Shown: positions 35,201 to 46,785 of the stretch, piece by piece
Position numbering within the stretch: the first letter of the stretch is position 1
Layout of the letters: each line of letters opens with the position of its first letter
Assembly: GCA_027886175.1 (NCBI GenBank)
Contig: JAJNNQ010000008.1
Coordinates: forward strand, 3,193,501 to 3,257,500
Reading direction: 5' to 3'
DNA length: 64,000 bases
Origin: Phylloscopus collybita
Lineage: Eukaryota > Chordata > Aves > Passeriformes > Phylloscopidae
Notes under the pieces: generated by a model
Database searches by the model: none
Told to the model about the DNA's origin: nothing
What the model saw: the letters and a program-made list of their open reading frames with translations, nothing else
Made by a program: the position numbers and the translations under genes

Positions 35201-38200
35201 CAGCAGCAACTGCTTGCTTGTAGGTGAGGAGGTACCCAGGCTCCAGGGTTGGTTGTTTGTGTACTCAGTGTTCTTAAAAGTTTCGGGCTTGCAGCCACTT
35301 AGATACCCAACCAGCCAAGCATTTGCTTGGCCACAGTGTCTGATTGCTGCCTTGGATTCAGCCCAGTGCAGATCCAGCCCTTTCCCACTGTGACATAAGC
35401 TCATCTTTACCTTCCCTATCTGGTGCAAGGTGGACTTTTTGGATTTATGTGCCTGCTGCAGTTGTAATTGGTGAGTAAAGACACACTACTCTGCTTTAGG
35501 GATTTTTTTTTTCTGTCTTGTATCCATCTGCTTAAAGTAAGGAGGAAGTGCACTGAAGTTACTCTGTGCCCTTCCACTGCCGTGGCTCGTTATGGGCTGT
35601 ATCAGCTTACAGTGACAGTAATGTTGTTCAGCATTCCTCTGTCAGCACTGAGCTGCCTGGGCTCCCTTTGCTGTGTCAGCTTCATGTGCTCACCTACTCT
35701 GCTTCTGGAGCTGCTTACTCAGTTCAGCACATCCCTGAAAGTTTGACACTGAAGTTCTTTTTGCACTTCTGCGGTCTTGTGTCCTTCAGTGCCTGGCTGG
35801 TGAACTGATGTAAGCACAAAGAGGTGCATTTTCTTTTAGATCAAATTCTTTGCTGTGTGACAGCAATGGTTTGGCACCTTTTCAATTTGCTAATATAGCA
35901 GGGCAAGGTTGTATGGGCATTGTTCTGCAGGCCTGGCACATCTGTACCTTGTTACAGCATGGGAGTTGACACTTGTTCCTTCTGTCCTAATTGGTGCTGG
36001 ACTTGTTTCACATAGAGTGCTTGTGCTAATTAGGGGCAGCCTGATTTACATTGAGCATTTGAGATAATAATTACATCGTTCTGTGAACATACTGGACCAA
36101 GAGGAAGCTGAGACAGGTATTCTTGCTGCCAGCAGTGAGTTTATGCTGCTCAACTTTATTCTTGCCTAATTTCTCTTACCTGACTTCAAGGAGATTCCAT
36201 AGTTTTTGTAGTGGAAAACCAGTGAATTTCTAATGTCAGAGGATGGTAAAAGTTGTGTGGCTCTATGCTTTTTAGACACTTTTATTGTACTTTTTGTACC
36301 ACAAAATCCTTTGCTCCAGTATAGATGGATGTCTATAAGCAGCTGTCCTTTTGAGGTAGCCTCTGCCTATCCTAAAAATCAGTGATCTTTCCTGTCACCT
36401 ACGCTCCTACTCTTTCCAGTGGGATTTCTCCCAATGCATTACATGAGTAGCTCACTAGGCTGGCCAGCTATGTTGGGTCCTTTCCTCTGAAGAGGACAAT
36501 TACAGAATCTTTAAGGTTGGAAAAGATGTCCAAGATGGAGCCCAACCTTTGAACACCACCTTGTTAACTAAACCATAGCATCTAAGTGCCATGTCCAGTT
36601 ATTTCTTGAACACTTCCAGGGATGCTGACTCCACTGCTTCTCTGGGCAGGCCATGCCAATGCTTAACCTTTTCTATCAAGAAATTTTTCCTGATGTCCAA
36701 TCTGAACCTCCTCTGATGCAGCTTGAGGCCATTTCCTCTTGTCCTGTGGAATCAGGTACTTGAAACAGCCACTGTCTTACCCAGCCTTGTCTTTGGTTCC
36801 TTGTCACCGTTTTGCAGAGCCCATAATTCCAAAACCTTTCCTTCCTCCCTGGACACAATTGCTTTCGTTCCCCTTCATCCGTCTGCCTTTTCAAGAGAAT
36901 CTTTTTTGCAGGGCTTGTTCAACAGGAAGCTCTTGTGCTGAGGTGGGACTAAGCTTTGGAGTACCCTTTGTCGAAGAAACTCCCAGTCTATGCTTGTGCA
37001 GGCTGTGTGGGCATTTTGCACATTCAAGTTCAGGATGGTGACCCTGGAAAACAGTCTGCTGGTCATTCCGAAAAGAAGGCTCTGGATTTGTGTTGTTACT
37101 AAATGTCTGTTCCATACTACAAAGCAGTTGGATCACTTTGCACTTCTTAATTGGTGGGGATTGTGCTCCCAGCCAAGGAGAAACACCGCAGGCTTTATTA
37201 AAGAGTATTCTTGGATAGTGTCCTTCTAATTAGAGGGCTGCTCCCTAGACTTCATTTGCTTCCTCAGGTCCTGATCCTTCCACAGTTTCTGTGTTCTCTG
37301 TTATCCAAGGATTTAGCTTCCTGGAATTCTTCTTAACCTTGTAAAGCCAAGACTGTACTTCACATCTGTTACAGCAGGACTTGTGTCTCTATCTAGGCCT
37401 TCTAGGAAGTCTTTGAGGCTCCTTCCACTGGAGGGAAATGCAGAACTTGTTGAAGTATGCATTTGGATCTGTTTCCACCTGTTTCCAAGTCAGGGAAATG
37501 CAGCAAAGGCATCCTAAGTGCCACCTGAGGTTTGACTGTCCATGTGCTGCCATCCTGTGCAGTTCTTGGACTTTGAGTATCTGCCACATGGTTACCCAGA
37601 GCTCCATCCATGCTGAACTGCCACTAAAGCACCTAGCAGTAATGCAGCTTTTGGAAGAACAGTCCAAACTTTGCATTTGTGTGACAGGACTCTGAGGTTT
37701 ACCAGATATTTCACGTTCACTGATGGCATTGTCCATGTTGGAATGTGCATGTGGTTTAAGTTGAAAGACAGGAATTACTCTCCAGTGCCTGGTGTTTCTC
37801 CAGGTGTGTTCCTTGCACACCTACCTCCATTGGCTACCTGAGTGTCAAGGGAATTAAAAAGGGAAATGGTGGATATGTGGATTTCAAGTCTTGAAGATTA
37901 TATCCATTTTTCCTTTCCATTTATAGGCACTTTAACAAAGAAGCAAATTTGGAGTTATCTGGTAAACCTCGAGTATTGGATGATAAAATCTTTTAACCCA
38001 GTTCAGAGCAGAGGTTTGTTCCTTCATCATAAGAACTTTGAGCTTACATATGATCTGAAGCCCTTCAGGCAGTGCAATTAGAGTAGGAAAAGGTACCATT
38101 TATTGTATACAGTGACATTATTTCCTCTTTTGGTCCTTGAAAAACACATCTGTTAAAATTTGCCCCTGAGTAGTGCCCTCATTTGCAACAGTTCTCTGTG

Positions 38201-41200
38201 CAGTACTGCCACAAAAGTGTCTAACACTTCATAACATTGGATTTGCTCAATCTTTGTTTTGTAAGTTAAATAATTCAATTTCTGTGCATTTCCTTATTTT
38301 TATTTATTTTCATTGCAGAGCCTCCCTTTCCAAAAAATACAACACAGCATCACAGCACAAGACCACCAACCTACACCTGATAGCTGTATACTCAGTATGG
38401 TAGTGGGACAGCTTAAGGTAAACTCTTTCCATTACAGATTAATGTCATGTCTTTTGTCTTAGATTTTTGCAGGATTCTAAATAATCTGATTTCTGAATAT
38501 ATTTAAATGCTCTCATGAGTGGGGAAGGAACAGGGGTAAGCTTGCATTGGAATATTGTTCCTCTGCTGTTCAAGACTGTCAAATTACAGGTGGTTTACCT
38601 AGAACTAGGTATCTGAAGGAAGGAGCATTTCTTGACAGTCATGTCCTGCCAAACAAATTATTGTGGATTTTACTGTGCAGACAAATATCATGTGGGTTTT
38701 AGAGGCATCAGTATTTCCCTTATCCTGATGAAGTAAGGTTTTGGTTGTCCTCTGTTGCATTTAAAAGCATTGTGACAGTGTTCTTGGACAATTTAAGCAC
38801 ATCTAATTTAACATCCTCCTTGATGTAATGTTTGCATTGAGCTCTGATTTAGCAGACTTCATTTTGTTAATGACCACCCTTCAGTGAGTCCACACTTCTT
38901 CTTTACTGTCGCAGGACACAAGAATACAATCCTGGTGTTAGTACAGTCCAGTGCCTCTGTAATCAAAACTGATTCAGCAGTGGGAATGTTGCCTCTGAGA
39001 TCAGACACTTATTGTTGAAACAGCTGCTTCTTGTGAAGAATCAGATTATTTTTCAGGCTTAGTATGAGCATATTGCTGTGTGAGTGATACTACTGGACTG
39101 TGTAAACTTACTCAATATACCAGGGCCACATACTTGTAAATTAATGAAGCTGCTTATGAATGCCATTTTCCTGGAATTTGTAAAAAATACTCTGTATGTA
39201 AAGTCAGCTGCAGGCAGAACTTGCTCACAGTGGGTGATATTAGTTTAAACAATGTGAAAATACATAGCAGTAATTAAAGTTATCAGAGCTGGTTTGGTCC
39301 AGCCATGCTGTGAAGTCAGGCCTCTAATGCCATCCAGTCTTTAGAGTTACCTGCACCCAGTTTGTTTTAAAATAGCTGTTTAGATTTCCTTTTCCTGCTA
39401 ACTCGATGGCACCTCGAGTATCAAAGCATTCAAACAGCACTGACACTGTACTGTTTACTACCAGACGTAGGACTGAGTGTTTGAATCTGCTTGCTAAGCT
39501 GTTCTCTGTTTTGGGCTGGGCAGCTGAGAAGAGCAGTGCCCAGTGTAGTGCATTCACTGCTAAACCTAACATAGACAGCTTTGGCTCTCATTAAGGTTGC
39601 TCCTGCTTCCTAGCTGCAAGTTGGATTCCAGCTTTTTTGTTGCTCAGTCCCACCTGCACATACTCCATGGAAAAGCAGCCACACGTGACCCTGGAAAGCA
39701 CTGAATTGCAGATGTGCTGATCTCCTCAGCCTTGCTCTGGGGTGTGCACAAGATTCTGTGATGTGATCGAGACCTTTTGACTCAATGTCTTGGGCCAGTC
39801 ACGTCTGCACCTAGTTTTGCACAGTCATGTTTTTAAGGTTATGTGTAATTATCGAGCAGATTGCAGCTTGCAACAGTGATTGTGTTGGATGCTGTGGCAA
39901 GATACCAAGTTCTAAAAGGTTCTGTAAAGCCACTGGATTTTCTCAAATCATAATCCATTAGTATGGAGGGATTTAATGCAGTATGGGAGCTTTCCATAAA
40001 TACCATGACTTGGAGTACTATTTGTGATGTATTTTTTTTAACCTCTGAGTAATTTCTACTTGCTGAAATTACTCAGTGTAATTTGGGGATCATGTGTTAG
40101 ATCATCCAGGTATTTGGAGAGAACATACTGGGTTAAAGTATGCCTGCTGTCATGATCAAATCCAACTTGCTTGTGAAATTCAGTAGGTGAGGAAATGTTT
40201 TTCCACTCTTCACATTTATGTGTCTCAAACCTTAGCTTTAAAAATCACATCTTAATCCCTGGGAACACTGCTTCTCACAGAACAAGTGTCCAGAAAGTCA
40301 AAGTCAACTTAAAACTTCACGATTCTGCCCTGTGTGGTATTTATAGAGGTGGACAAATGAGGTATCAGGAGCAGTCTGTGGCATGAATGGACCTGGCTGT
40401 CATATATAATGAATGCTTTTCTCTCATGCCAATTCACACATGTTGACAGCTATTTTACTGCCTCTCAGTGCTGCTCTGTGTACAATACAGTAACTGAGAA
40501 CAACTGGGTGCAGGTGGTGCATTTTAACAAGTGGCTCATGTGGAGCTGGTTGAGCAGGGAACACTGTAACAGGCAAATGTGGAGCTGTATACTCACTGTT
40601 ATTTAAAGCTGCCTTCCTAGTGGTGTGGCTGCTCAGCCTGAATATGTTGCTCTCAAGGAGAACTGTAAGAGAATTTTGCACAAGGAAAGGCACTTCCAAG
40701 ACCACCAGTAGCATGCTAATATACCAGTATGAACTATAAATACATTTTTAAAAAATAAAAAATAAAAAAAACAAACGAACAACAAAACCAACCAACCTTT
40801 TGCAGCAGAATAATCACTTGCACTGAGGGCCTGGGCACAACAGCTTCTTTGAGATGATGCTGCAGAATAACAGAGCATCTTAAGCAGGTGAATGTCACTA
40901 GTAGGGATGAACTCAATGGCTAAGGCAGTGCAGTAATTGCTTTCAGAGATCCTCTTTAATGGATGCTGACAGGTATTAATGTTTGGGTGGGGCTATCCTT
41001 TTGTAGAGGTATAATAAATGTACATCCATTTATTCTAATCTTATTGATTTTTATTGCTGTTCATTGTCCGAGTGCTGCTTGCTTGCCTCAACTAGGAAGA
41101 ATAAGCATCAATTTAAGCCTTTAGGAGTGAATTCCTTTTTGTGTGACCCTGCTTTGCTAATGCTCATCCAGAATGTCACCCAGTATCTTCAGTGTGCTTC

Positions 41201-44200
41201 ACCTAGTAATGTATTTCTCCTGTCATGCTCAGGCAGATGATGACCAAGTTCTAGGCTTCCACCAGATCTTTTTGTTGAAAAATTTTCAAGGTGCCTGGGT
41301 GTGCACCAACGAAGTCTTCAGGCTAGCCCTCCACAACGTTTAACCCTCTGCCTTACCTGTCTTCCAGTCCTGGCTGTCCTGGTTGAGTAAGGAGTGCTCT
41401 CTTCTCGCCCTTCTGTCCCTTGAGCTCGGCTGAGAAGCATGGCTGTGGCTTGTGTGTTCTCAGAGCCATGTGGCAGATCTGTGGCTCTCCCCAGAGTGTG
41501 ATTTTTGAAGTGATTGATGCAGAATTAATTGTGAATAACTAATTGTTATGCGGTGTTTCCTAGTCTTAAAAGGAAAAGGAAATTTGCAATTAAAATCACT
41601 GGATATTTTTGTAATGCATGCTGAACACTTGAAGCATTGCTTAAAGCCTGTTAAATAAGGCTTAACATCTGAAAGAACCTGCAGTCTCAAGTAATTAGCC
41701 TTTCCTTTGAGGTAAGGGTTGTTGCAACCCTGCAGTTCAGTCAATAATTGCTGGGATTGCTGGTGAAGAAACTTGACCAGGCAAGAGGAGGAAAGTTGTA
41801 GCTAAACCTGAAATGCAAAGCCGTGTTGCACCTCAAACTCTGACAGTACTCACTGCTCTGTGAGCTGAGGACTTCCGTTTGAGCCTCCAGGTCACAAAGG
41901 ATGTAGAAAAAGTGAAAGGTCAAAAAGCTGCCAAGATTGTGGGCGATGAAGAGCTTGTGGAACTGGGAGAGGAGGTGGCTAAGGGCAATCTGCTTGAAGT
42001 GTCAGTGAAAAGTAATTGAGTACTTCCAACAACCTGAAAGCAAACTCTTCTCAGTGGTGCCAGACAGTGTAACAGGGGACAGTGGTTAGAAACCATAGCT
42101 TCAAAGGTACAGATGGGACACAAGAGGAGGTTTTCATGGGAAGACTAAAACCCTGGGCAGTGGTGCCTGGACACCTTGTGAAACATATGTTCTGTGAGAA
42201 TTTGGAGACTCTGCTAGACAAAGCTGTGGCTGATGCAGTGAAGGATTTCCCTGCCCAGGACAGGAGGATTGGATTAGATCTCTAAAGGTCCCTTCTGTGG
42301 ACCTTTACCATCTGTGGACTAACCCAGCCTGTTCTGTGGTTCTGTGATGCAGAGCTGCTGTAGTCTGTGCTCATGATGAGCAAAAGGCTGGCCTGGAAAT
42401 CAGAGGATTCCTCCAGTCTAATTTTGGGAGTTCTTTAATTTTTGTTTCAATTCCATGATGTCATGGAAGAATTTGAACAGCACAAAAGCAAGTTTTGTAG
42501 GAAGACTAAAGCCCCTTGTGTTTCGAGCCTGGGCTCTTATCTGGAATGCAACTCCTGTGTTGGACATGCCTGAATCTGGTGTGAAAAGTAAGGACAGAAA
42601 GTTTTGATGGTGTTTTCTAAGCTGTCATGAGGATCTAAATTAAAATGGGATAGGATTAGTCTATGTTTTCTGGGGCATCTTGAGTCACTGAACTCTGAGC
42701 CTTTGCTATGTGCTAATATTACATGGTCAAAATTTGGGAATGGACTATAAAGGACATATTTCACCTTGAATATAGTCTAGGATTTTCCTTGTTTTTAAAG
42801 TATACTGCTCTTCTATGCTATGAAGAGATAAAACAAAAGGAATAAAGAAAATAATAATGTATGACTTCATGGTGGGAATTTGCTGTCTGTAGCACACCCA
42901 GTGCTTTTGGGGAGAATTCCCTTTTAGTCTTTCTTCGTGTTTCCAGCCCTGAATTTCTTAAGAAAGGAGGAAATTTTCCTTAAGCCAAAGCATGAAGATC
43001 TGCAGCGCTCTTATCAGGGCCTACCTAGGCTTACCAAAAATCAAGGAGACCTACACTAAAGCTTGTCTGGCAGTGGTATTTTTTTTTTCCAGGGGTGTAT
43101 TTTAAAGCATACTTATGTCAGTAACGACAAGCTCAAATTTGGTGTGAAAAGTACTTAGGCAACTTGTAATGGATGCCTCAGTGACCTGCAACAAGGAGGG
43201 CAACTGAGAGTTGAGAACCTGCCAACTCCCAAGCAGTGATGAGGCTCTCCTGGGATGGGCTTCACTGGATACCCAGGAGAAGCTGGAAAAGGCACAAACC
43301 CACAGGCTTCAGTGCACAGGCCACCTCTACAGCACAGATAGTGAGCCTCTCTTCTGGGCATGTGTAGTAGGGGTAATACTCCCTTTGAAATAATTGCCAT
43401 GACTGCTGTCATATGTGCTAATTCACAAAATGGACAGCTGGTCTAATGCAGCAGAATTGCTTGTGTTCACACTGGGCTCCTTCCTAGGGAGACTCTAGGG
43501 AGACACACCATGCAAAGCAGGTGCGTATTGAGGGACAAGCTGCCCTGTTTGTCTGCTGGACAGTCACTGCTGGCACTTGTCCTGCTTTGAGGATTTTTCT
43601 CTCATTCAGTCATTTAATGAACACTGACTTACTTGTATTCCTGGCCTTACTTGTTGCCTTCTTAATTTCTGGCTGTAGTAGTTTACTCATTCACTTTGTT
43701 CTTCATGGTTTTATAGTAATTTGTCTTGCCTGTTCTCCCCATTGTCATTATGTTTTTGCAAGCTGAAGAGTTGTACTCAATTTACTTTCTTCAGTAAGAA
43801 ACTGTCCTGTAGCTGGATCATTTTTCTTGTCCTTTTATGATGTTATTGTAGCATTTTATTTTTTTAACTTACAAGAAATGCATGCAGAATTTGATATGTG
43901 GAAGTTCTTTGCCTATTTATGCATTCTAAATTTTGGTTCTTTGTTCTTTGCTAACAACTGCTAACCCTGTGCTTGCCTTGATAGCTTTAGAACTCCCACC
44001 TGGTTTAATAAATAACTATCTATCATTATTTCAGTATCACTTTTGTGAGGGGCCAGTCTAGGGTCTACTTTGGTTTACCTCTGTGAATGAGCATACATTT
44101 ACTGAAACTGCACTTCATGTACACCACTTAACTTCCTGCAGGACAAGAGGCAGTCATCACTGTGAAATCCTTGCAGTGGTTTTTGGATCTGAATGCTTCT

Positions 44201-45470
44201 TTTCCATGTACCTGATGCCGCCAATGTTCTGGCAGACTTGCTATTCTGTGATACAACTGATACCCTTTGCAAGTTGGTCCTCAAAGCTGACTTGTTTCAC
44301 AGTACATACATATTACTTTTTTAAAGTAAAGTTTATTTTTTGTCTGCTTTGCTCTTCAGCCTTCTCTCTTGTTCTCGGTGAACAGCAGCAGAGCATTGCC
44401 AATGAACATTCAGTGCTTTGATAGCCTCTTTCATGAGCTGCTCTCACTGCTGCTTTTCAAGGCTCTTTTTTATAAATTTCCCCCTTTTCTGAAGCTGAAT
44501 AGTCATGTATTGAAAAAATAAAGCTTAAAATCCTCCAAAAATGCTGAATTGAACACACTACAGCCGCCATCAGAAGATTGTTTTGTAGTTGGTCCTGTGT
44601 GCTGTTCAGATTAAATCCTGCTGTGTGATTTCCCACTGATTGATTTGGGAATCATTTATGTTATTTTGAGGATTTAATTCCTGCACAATGTCTCTGAGAA
44701 GATGGGTAAATAAACATTAGGTGGGAGTACTAGTCTCCCTCTAATACTGTTTTCTACTTTTGGAGTAATATTGTAAATACCCAGACATACTGTCAGAGGC
44801 AGGAATGGAGACACTTCTGCAACCATTCCCTGTGGTTAGAACACATTGTCACAGCTGTAGTGAATGCTCTGCTCCCTTGCTGGACAGTGGAAGGGGGAAG
44901 TACTGTCTTTCTGCCCAGCTGCACCTGCTCTGGCAAGGCTTTCAAAGCCCAGATCACCTGGATACCAACCTCTACAGAAACTCGCTTCTGCCATCAACCC
45001 AAAGTTCAGAAGCTAAAAATTGAACCACTTCCTCTTATGCTTGATGTCCTAGGCAGGGGATTTGTGATTTAAGGCAGGCATGTTCCATCAATGTGGTGAG
45101 TGACATGTCAGCAAGCCTTCCACAAGCCCCCAACTTCAGATGCTGTTGCAGGATTTCCGTGTCTCTGGGTGTTTGTCTGCAAAGCCCCTCAGAACAGAGC
45201 CTGTGGTGGTATTGGTGTCTCCTGGAGTACTACACTTCTTACAGCATGTAATGTCACTGTTAATGGTAGCTTGAAGTTGTCTCATCATGAGTTTTGGAAT
45301 AAGTTTCTCAAAAAATGAGTGTTTTGAACCTTTTTCCCCACCCTCTCTTTCTACAGGCTGATGAAGATCCTATCATGGGATTCCACCAGATATTTCTATT
45401 AAAGAACATCAACGATGCCTGGGTTTGCACCAATGACATGTTCAGGCTAGCACTGCACAACTTCGGCTGA
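32147..45470 (+). CDS. NUTF2: NUTF2, nuclear transport factor 2, canonical isoform
   Basis: Small homodimeric carrier that binds RanGDP in the cytoplasm and returns it through FxFG nucleoporins to the nucleus, sustaining the Ran gradient. Coding exons 32147-32245, 34191-34262, 38319-38417 and 45357-45470 are all phase 0 and total 127 residues, the mammalian length. The protein starts [20 protein letters not shown] and ends FRLALHNFG; identity to human is near total by eye (Val15, Ala24, Thr57, Leu83, Ile102 differ). Trp7 (nucleoporin contact), Glu42, Asp92 and Asp94 (Ran contacts) are present. The start codon has A at -3 and G at +4. A second version of the last coding exon is described separately. 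EDC4 follows on the same strand 1.2 kb downstream, as in human. Confidence 0.97.
34191..34262 (+). CDS. NUTF2: NUTF2 second coding exon
   Basis: Residues 34-57, [20 protein letters not shown] and on to Thr57, between CCCCCCAG and GTAAGT. Includes Glu42 of the Ran-binding face. Confidence 0.97.
36500..36745 (-). mobile_element. CR1 LINE 3' fragment, antisense, in NUTF2 intron 3
   Basis: Plus strand reads the reverse complement of a CR1 3' end: ACAGAATCTTTAAGGTTGGA, then ACACTTCCAGGGATGCTGAC, CTCTGGGCAGGCCATGCCAA, and TTGAGGCCATTTCCTCTTGT. Homology fades after about 36745. Confidence 0.85.
38319..38417 (+). CDS. NUTF2: NUTF2 third coding exon
   Basis: Residues 58-90, [20 protein letters not shown] to VVGQLK, after CATTGCAG and before GTAAAC. 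Ends in phase 0, so either of the two downstream terminal exons can be joined in frame. Confidence 0.97.
41233..41343 (+). CDS. NUTF2: alternative NUTF2 terminal exon (duplicated last exon)
   Basis: A second copy of the last coding exon, 4,124 bases before the usual one. After acceptor TCTCCTGTCATGCTCAG it reads [20 protein letters not shown], then [16 protein letters not shown] and TAA: 36 residues, no stop or frameshift, phase 0. It matches the canonical exon at 26 of 36 positions. Asp92 and Asp94, which contact Ran, and the FHQIFLLKN and AWVCTN blocks are kept. Changes are conservative (E93D, M97L, D117E, M118V) or in loops (N109Q, D110G), with Phe126-Gly127 replaced by Val. Many silent differences from the canonical exon suggest a long history under coding constraint. 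ATTAAA at 42639 and AATAAA at 42841 could end such a transcript. It predicts a 126-residue isoform; a dead duplicate is less likely given the open frame. Confidence 0.75.
   Translation, partial: ADDDQVLGFHQIFLLKNFQGAWVCTNEVFRLALHNV
42140..42348 (+). mobile_element. CR1-like LINE 3' fragment, between the two NUTF2 terminal exons
   Basis: Sense CR1 3' terminus: GAGACTCTGCTAGACAAAGC, AGGAGGATTGGATTAGATCT, CCAGCCTGTTCTGTGGTTCT, ending CTGTGAT. The 5' boundary is approximate. Confidence 0.7.
42639..42846 (+). terminator. NUTF2: candidate poly(A) signals for the alternative NUTF2 exon
   Basis: ATTAAA at 42639-42644 and AATAAA at 42841-42846, 1.3-1.5 kb after the alternative stop codon. Both lie within the intron of the canonical transcript, so use would require intronic polyadenylation. 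Confidence 0.35.
45357..45470 (+). CDS. NUTF2: NUTF2 canonical terminal exon
   Basis: Residues 91-127 plus stop after [29 protein letters not shown], then [17 protein letters not shown]. Holds Asp92 and Asp94 of the Ran site and Met118 at the dimer interface. Confidence 0.97.
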   Translation, partial: ADEDPIMGFHQIFLLKNINDAWVCTNDMFRLALHNFG

Positions 45471-45930
45471 GCTGCCCGTCCCGAGGCACCCGGGCTTTTT
45501 TTTTTCTTTTTATTTTTCCTTTTTTTTTTTTCTCTCTTTTATTTTTTTTTCCCCATTTTCCTCCTCTCCTCTTAACTGGTATTATTCACACTCACGGAAC
45601 ATTCCAAATATCATACACAAACCTGCAGCACTGCAGAGCGTGAGCAAGCAAGACTTGTGACCTGCCCTTCTGCTGAGTTTACATTGTCACTAGATGAGTT
45701 TCTTGTGCATGATGTTTGGAAGTTAGACTTAGCTGCATTTGATAAGAGAAATTTGTGTTGTACCAGCATGCCTCGGAAAGAATTTATAATGCAAAAGGTT
45801 GTTGTTTATGTACTGACAAGATGCTCTATAACCCAAAGAAATGAAAGAACAGCAGCCTGTACAGCCCAGTTATTGATTTGTCAAATGTTTCAATGCTACA
45901 TTACACAATAAAACAGAGATTTTCTTAAAC
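45471..45930 (+). other. NUTF2: NUTF2 3' UTR
   Basis: From the canonical stop to just past AATAAA at 45907-45912. Includes a T-rich tract at 45496-45554. Short compared with the CX3CL1 3' UTR. Confidence 0.75.
45907..45912 (+). terminator. NUTF2: NUTF2 poly(A) signal AATAAA
   Basis: ACACAATAAAACAG about 440 bases after the stop codon, the only canonical hexamer between the stop and the EDC4 CpG island. Confidence 0.75.
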
Positions 45931-46460
45931 GTTTAAATTATTTTTATGAGTTGGCTGTGGAGTGTGTGATAGTGCTTGCTGGGGGTTGGCTGTGTCTGTC
46001 TGGTGGGGAAATTCTTGCAGAGCTGGACCTCGAACTGAACGATTCCGGACAGTTTTGCCAGAGAGTGCAGGGCGGGTCTGCCCTCCTCCATACACCTTCT
46101 CCTCTCCTCCTCAGCAGCTTTCATAACAGAGCCTTCTGGCTCAGTTTTTAACATCGACAGCTTAGTTCTCACCTGTTGTATTTTACCAATGCAAATTCCC
46201 CACATAATACAGGAGGATGACAACAGTGATGGGAGCCTATACTCAGTCTCCGCGCCCTCTCAAAGCCAAACACGACACCTGTGTTTTCTTCACAGGCAAA
46301 CCCAGGGTGGGTCCCGTGCCGCCCTGCAGGAGTTTGTGCCCGAAGCTCCGCTCAGGTTCCGCGCTGTGCTGTGCGTGCAGCCTCTCGTGTGGCGGGAGCC
46401 GGTGTGCGCAGGGCTGCGCCCCGGGCGGCTGTCCCAGCCCGGCGGCGGCGGGGGAGCCCC

Positions 46461-46540
46461 GGGCCGCGCTCCCCGCCCCGGCCCCGCCGCTCCCCGCCCC
46501 GGGCCGCGCTCCCCGCCCCGGCCCCGCCGCTCCCCGCCCG
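46461..46540 (+). repeat. 40-bp tandem duplication in the EDC4 promoter
   Basis: 46461-46500 and 46501-46540 are identical at 39 of 40 positions; only the last base differs. Each copy carries several Sp1-type boxes. It lies about 170-245 bases before the EDC4 start codon. Confidence 0.9.
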
Positions 46541-46706
46541 GCTCGGCCCGGCCCCGCCCCCGCCCCCGCCGCGCCGGGAACGCTCCGTTCGGGCGACGGT
46601 TTCCGCCCGGCGCTCGCAGGGCCGGGCCGGAGGCGGAAGCGCGGGCGGCGCGGCCGGGCCGGGCAGCGCGGTGGCGGCGGCGCGGGCGGGCGGCGCGCCG
46701 GGCCCC

Positions 46707-46785
46707 ATGGCCTCCTGCTCCAGCATCGACATCGAGGACGCCACGCAGCACCTGCGGGACATCCTCAAGCTGGACCGGCCGGGAG
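46707..46785 (+). CDS. EDC4: EDC4 exon 1
   Basis: Residues 1-26, [20 protein letters not shown] then KLDRPG, leaving in phase 1 at GGAG|GTGAGG. Kozak context is weak at -3 (C) but has G at +4; no better upstream in-frame ATG exists. Confidence 0.95.
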
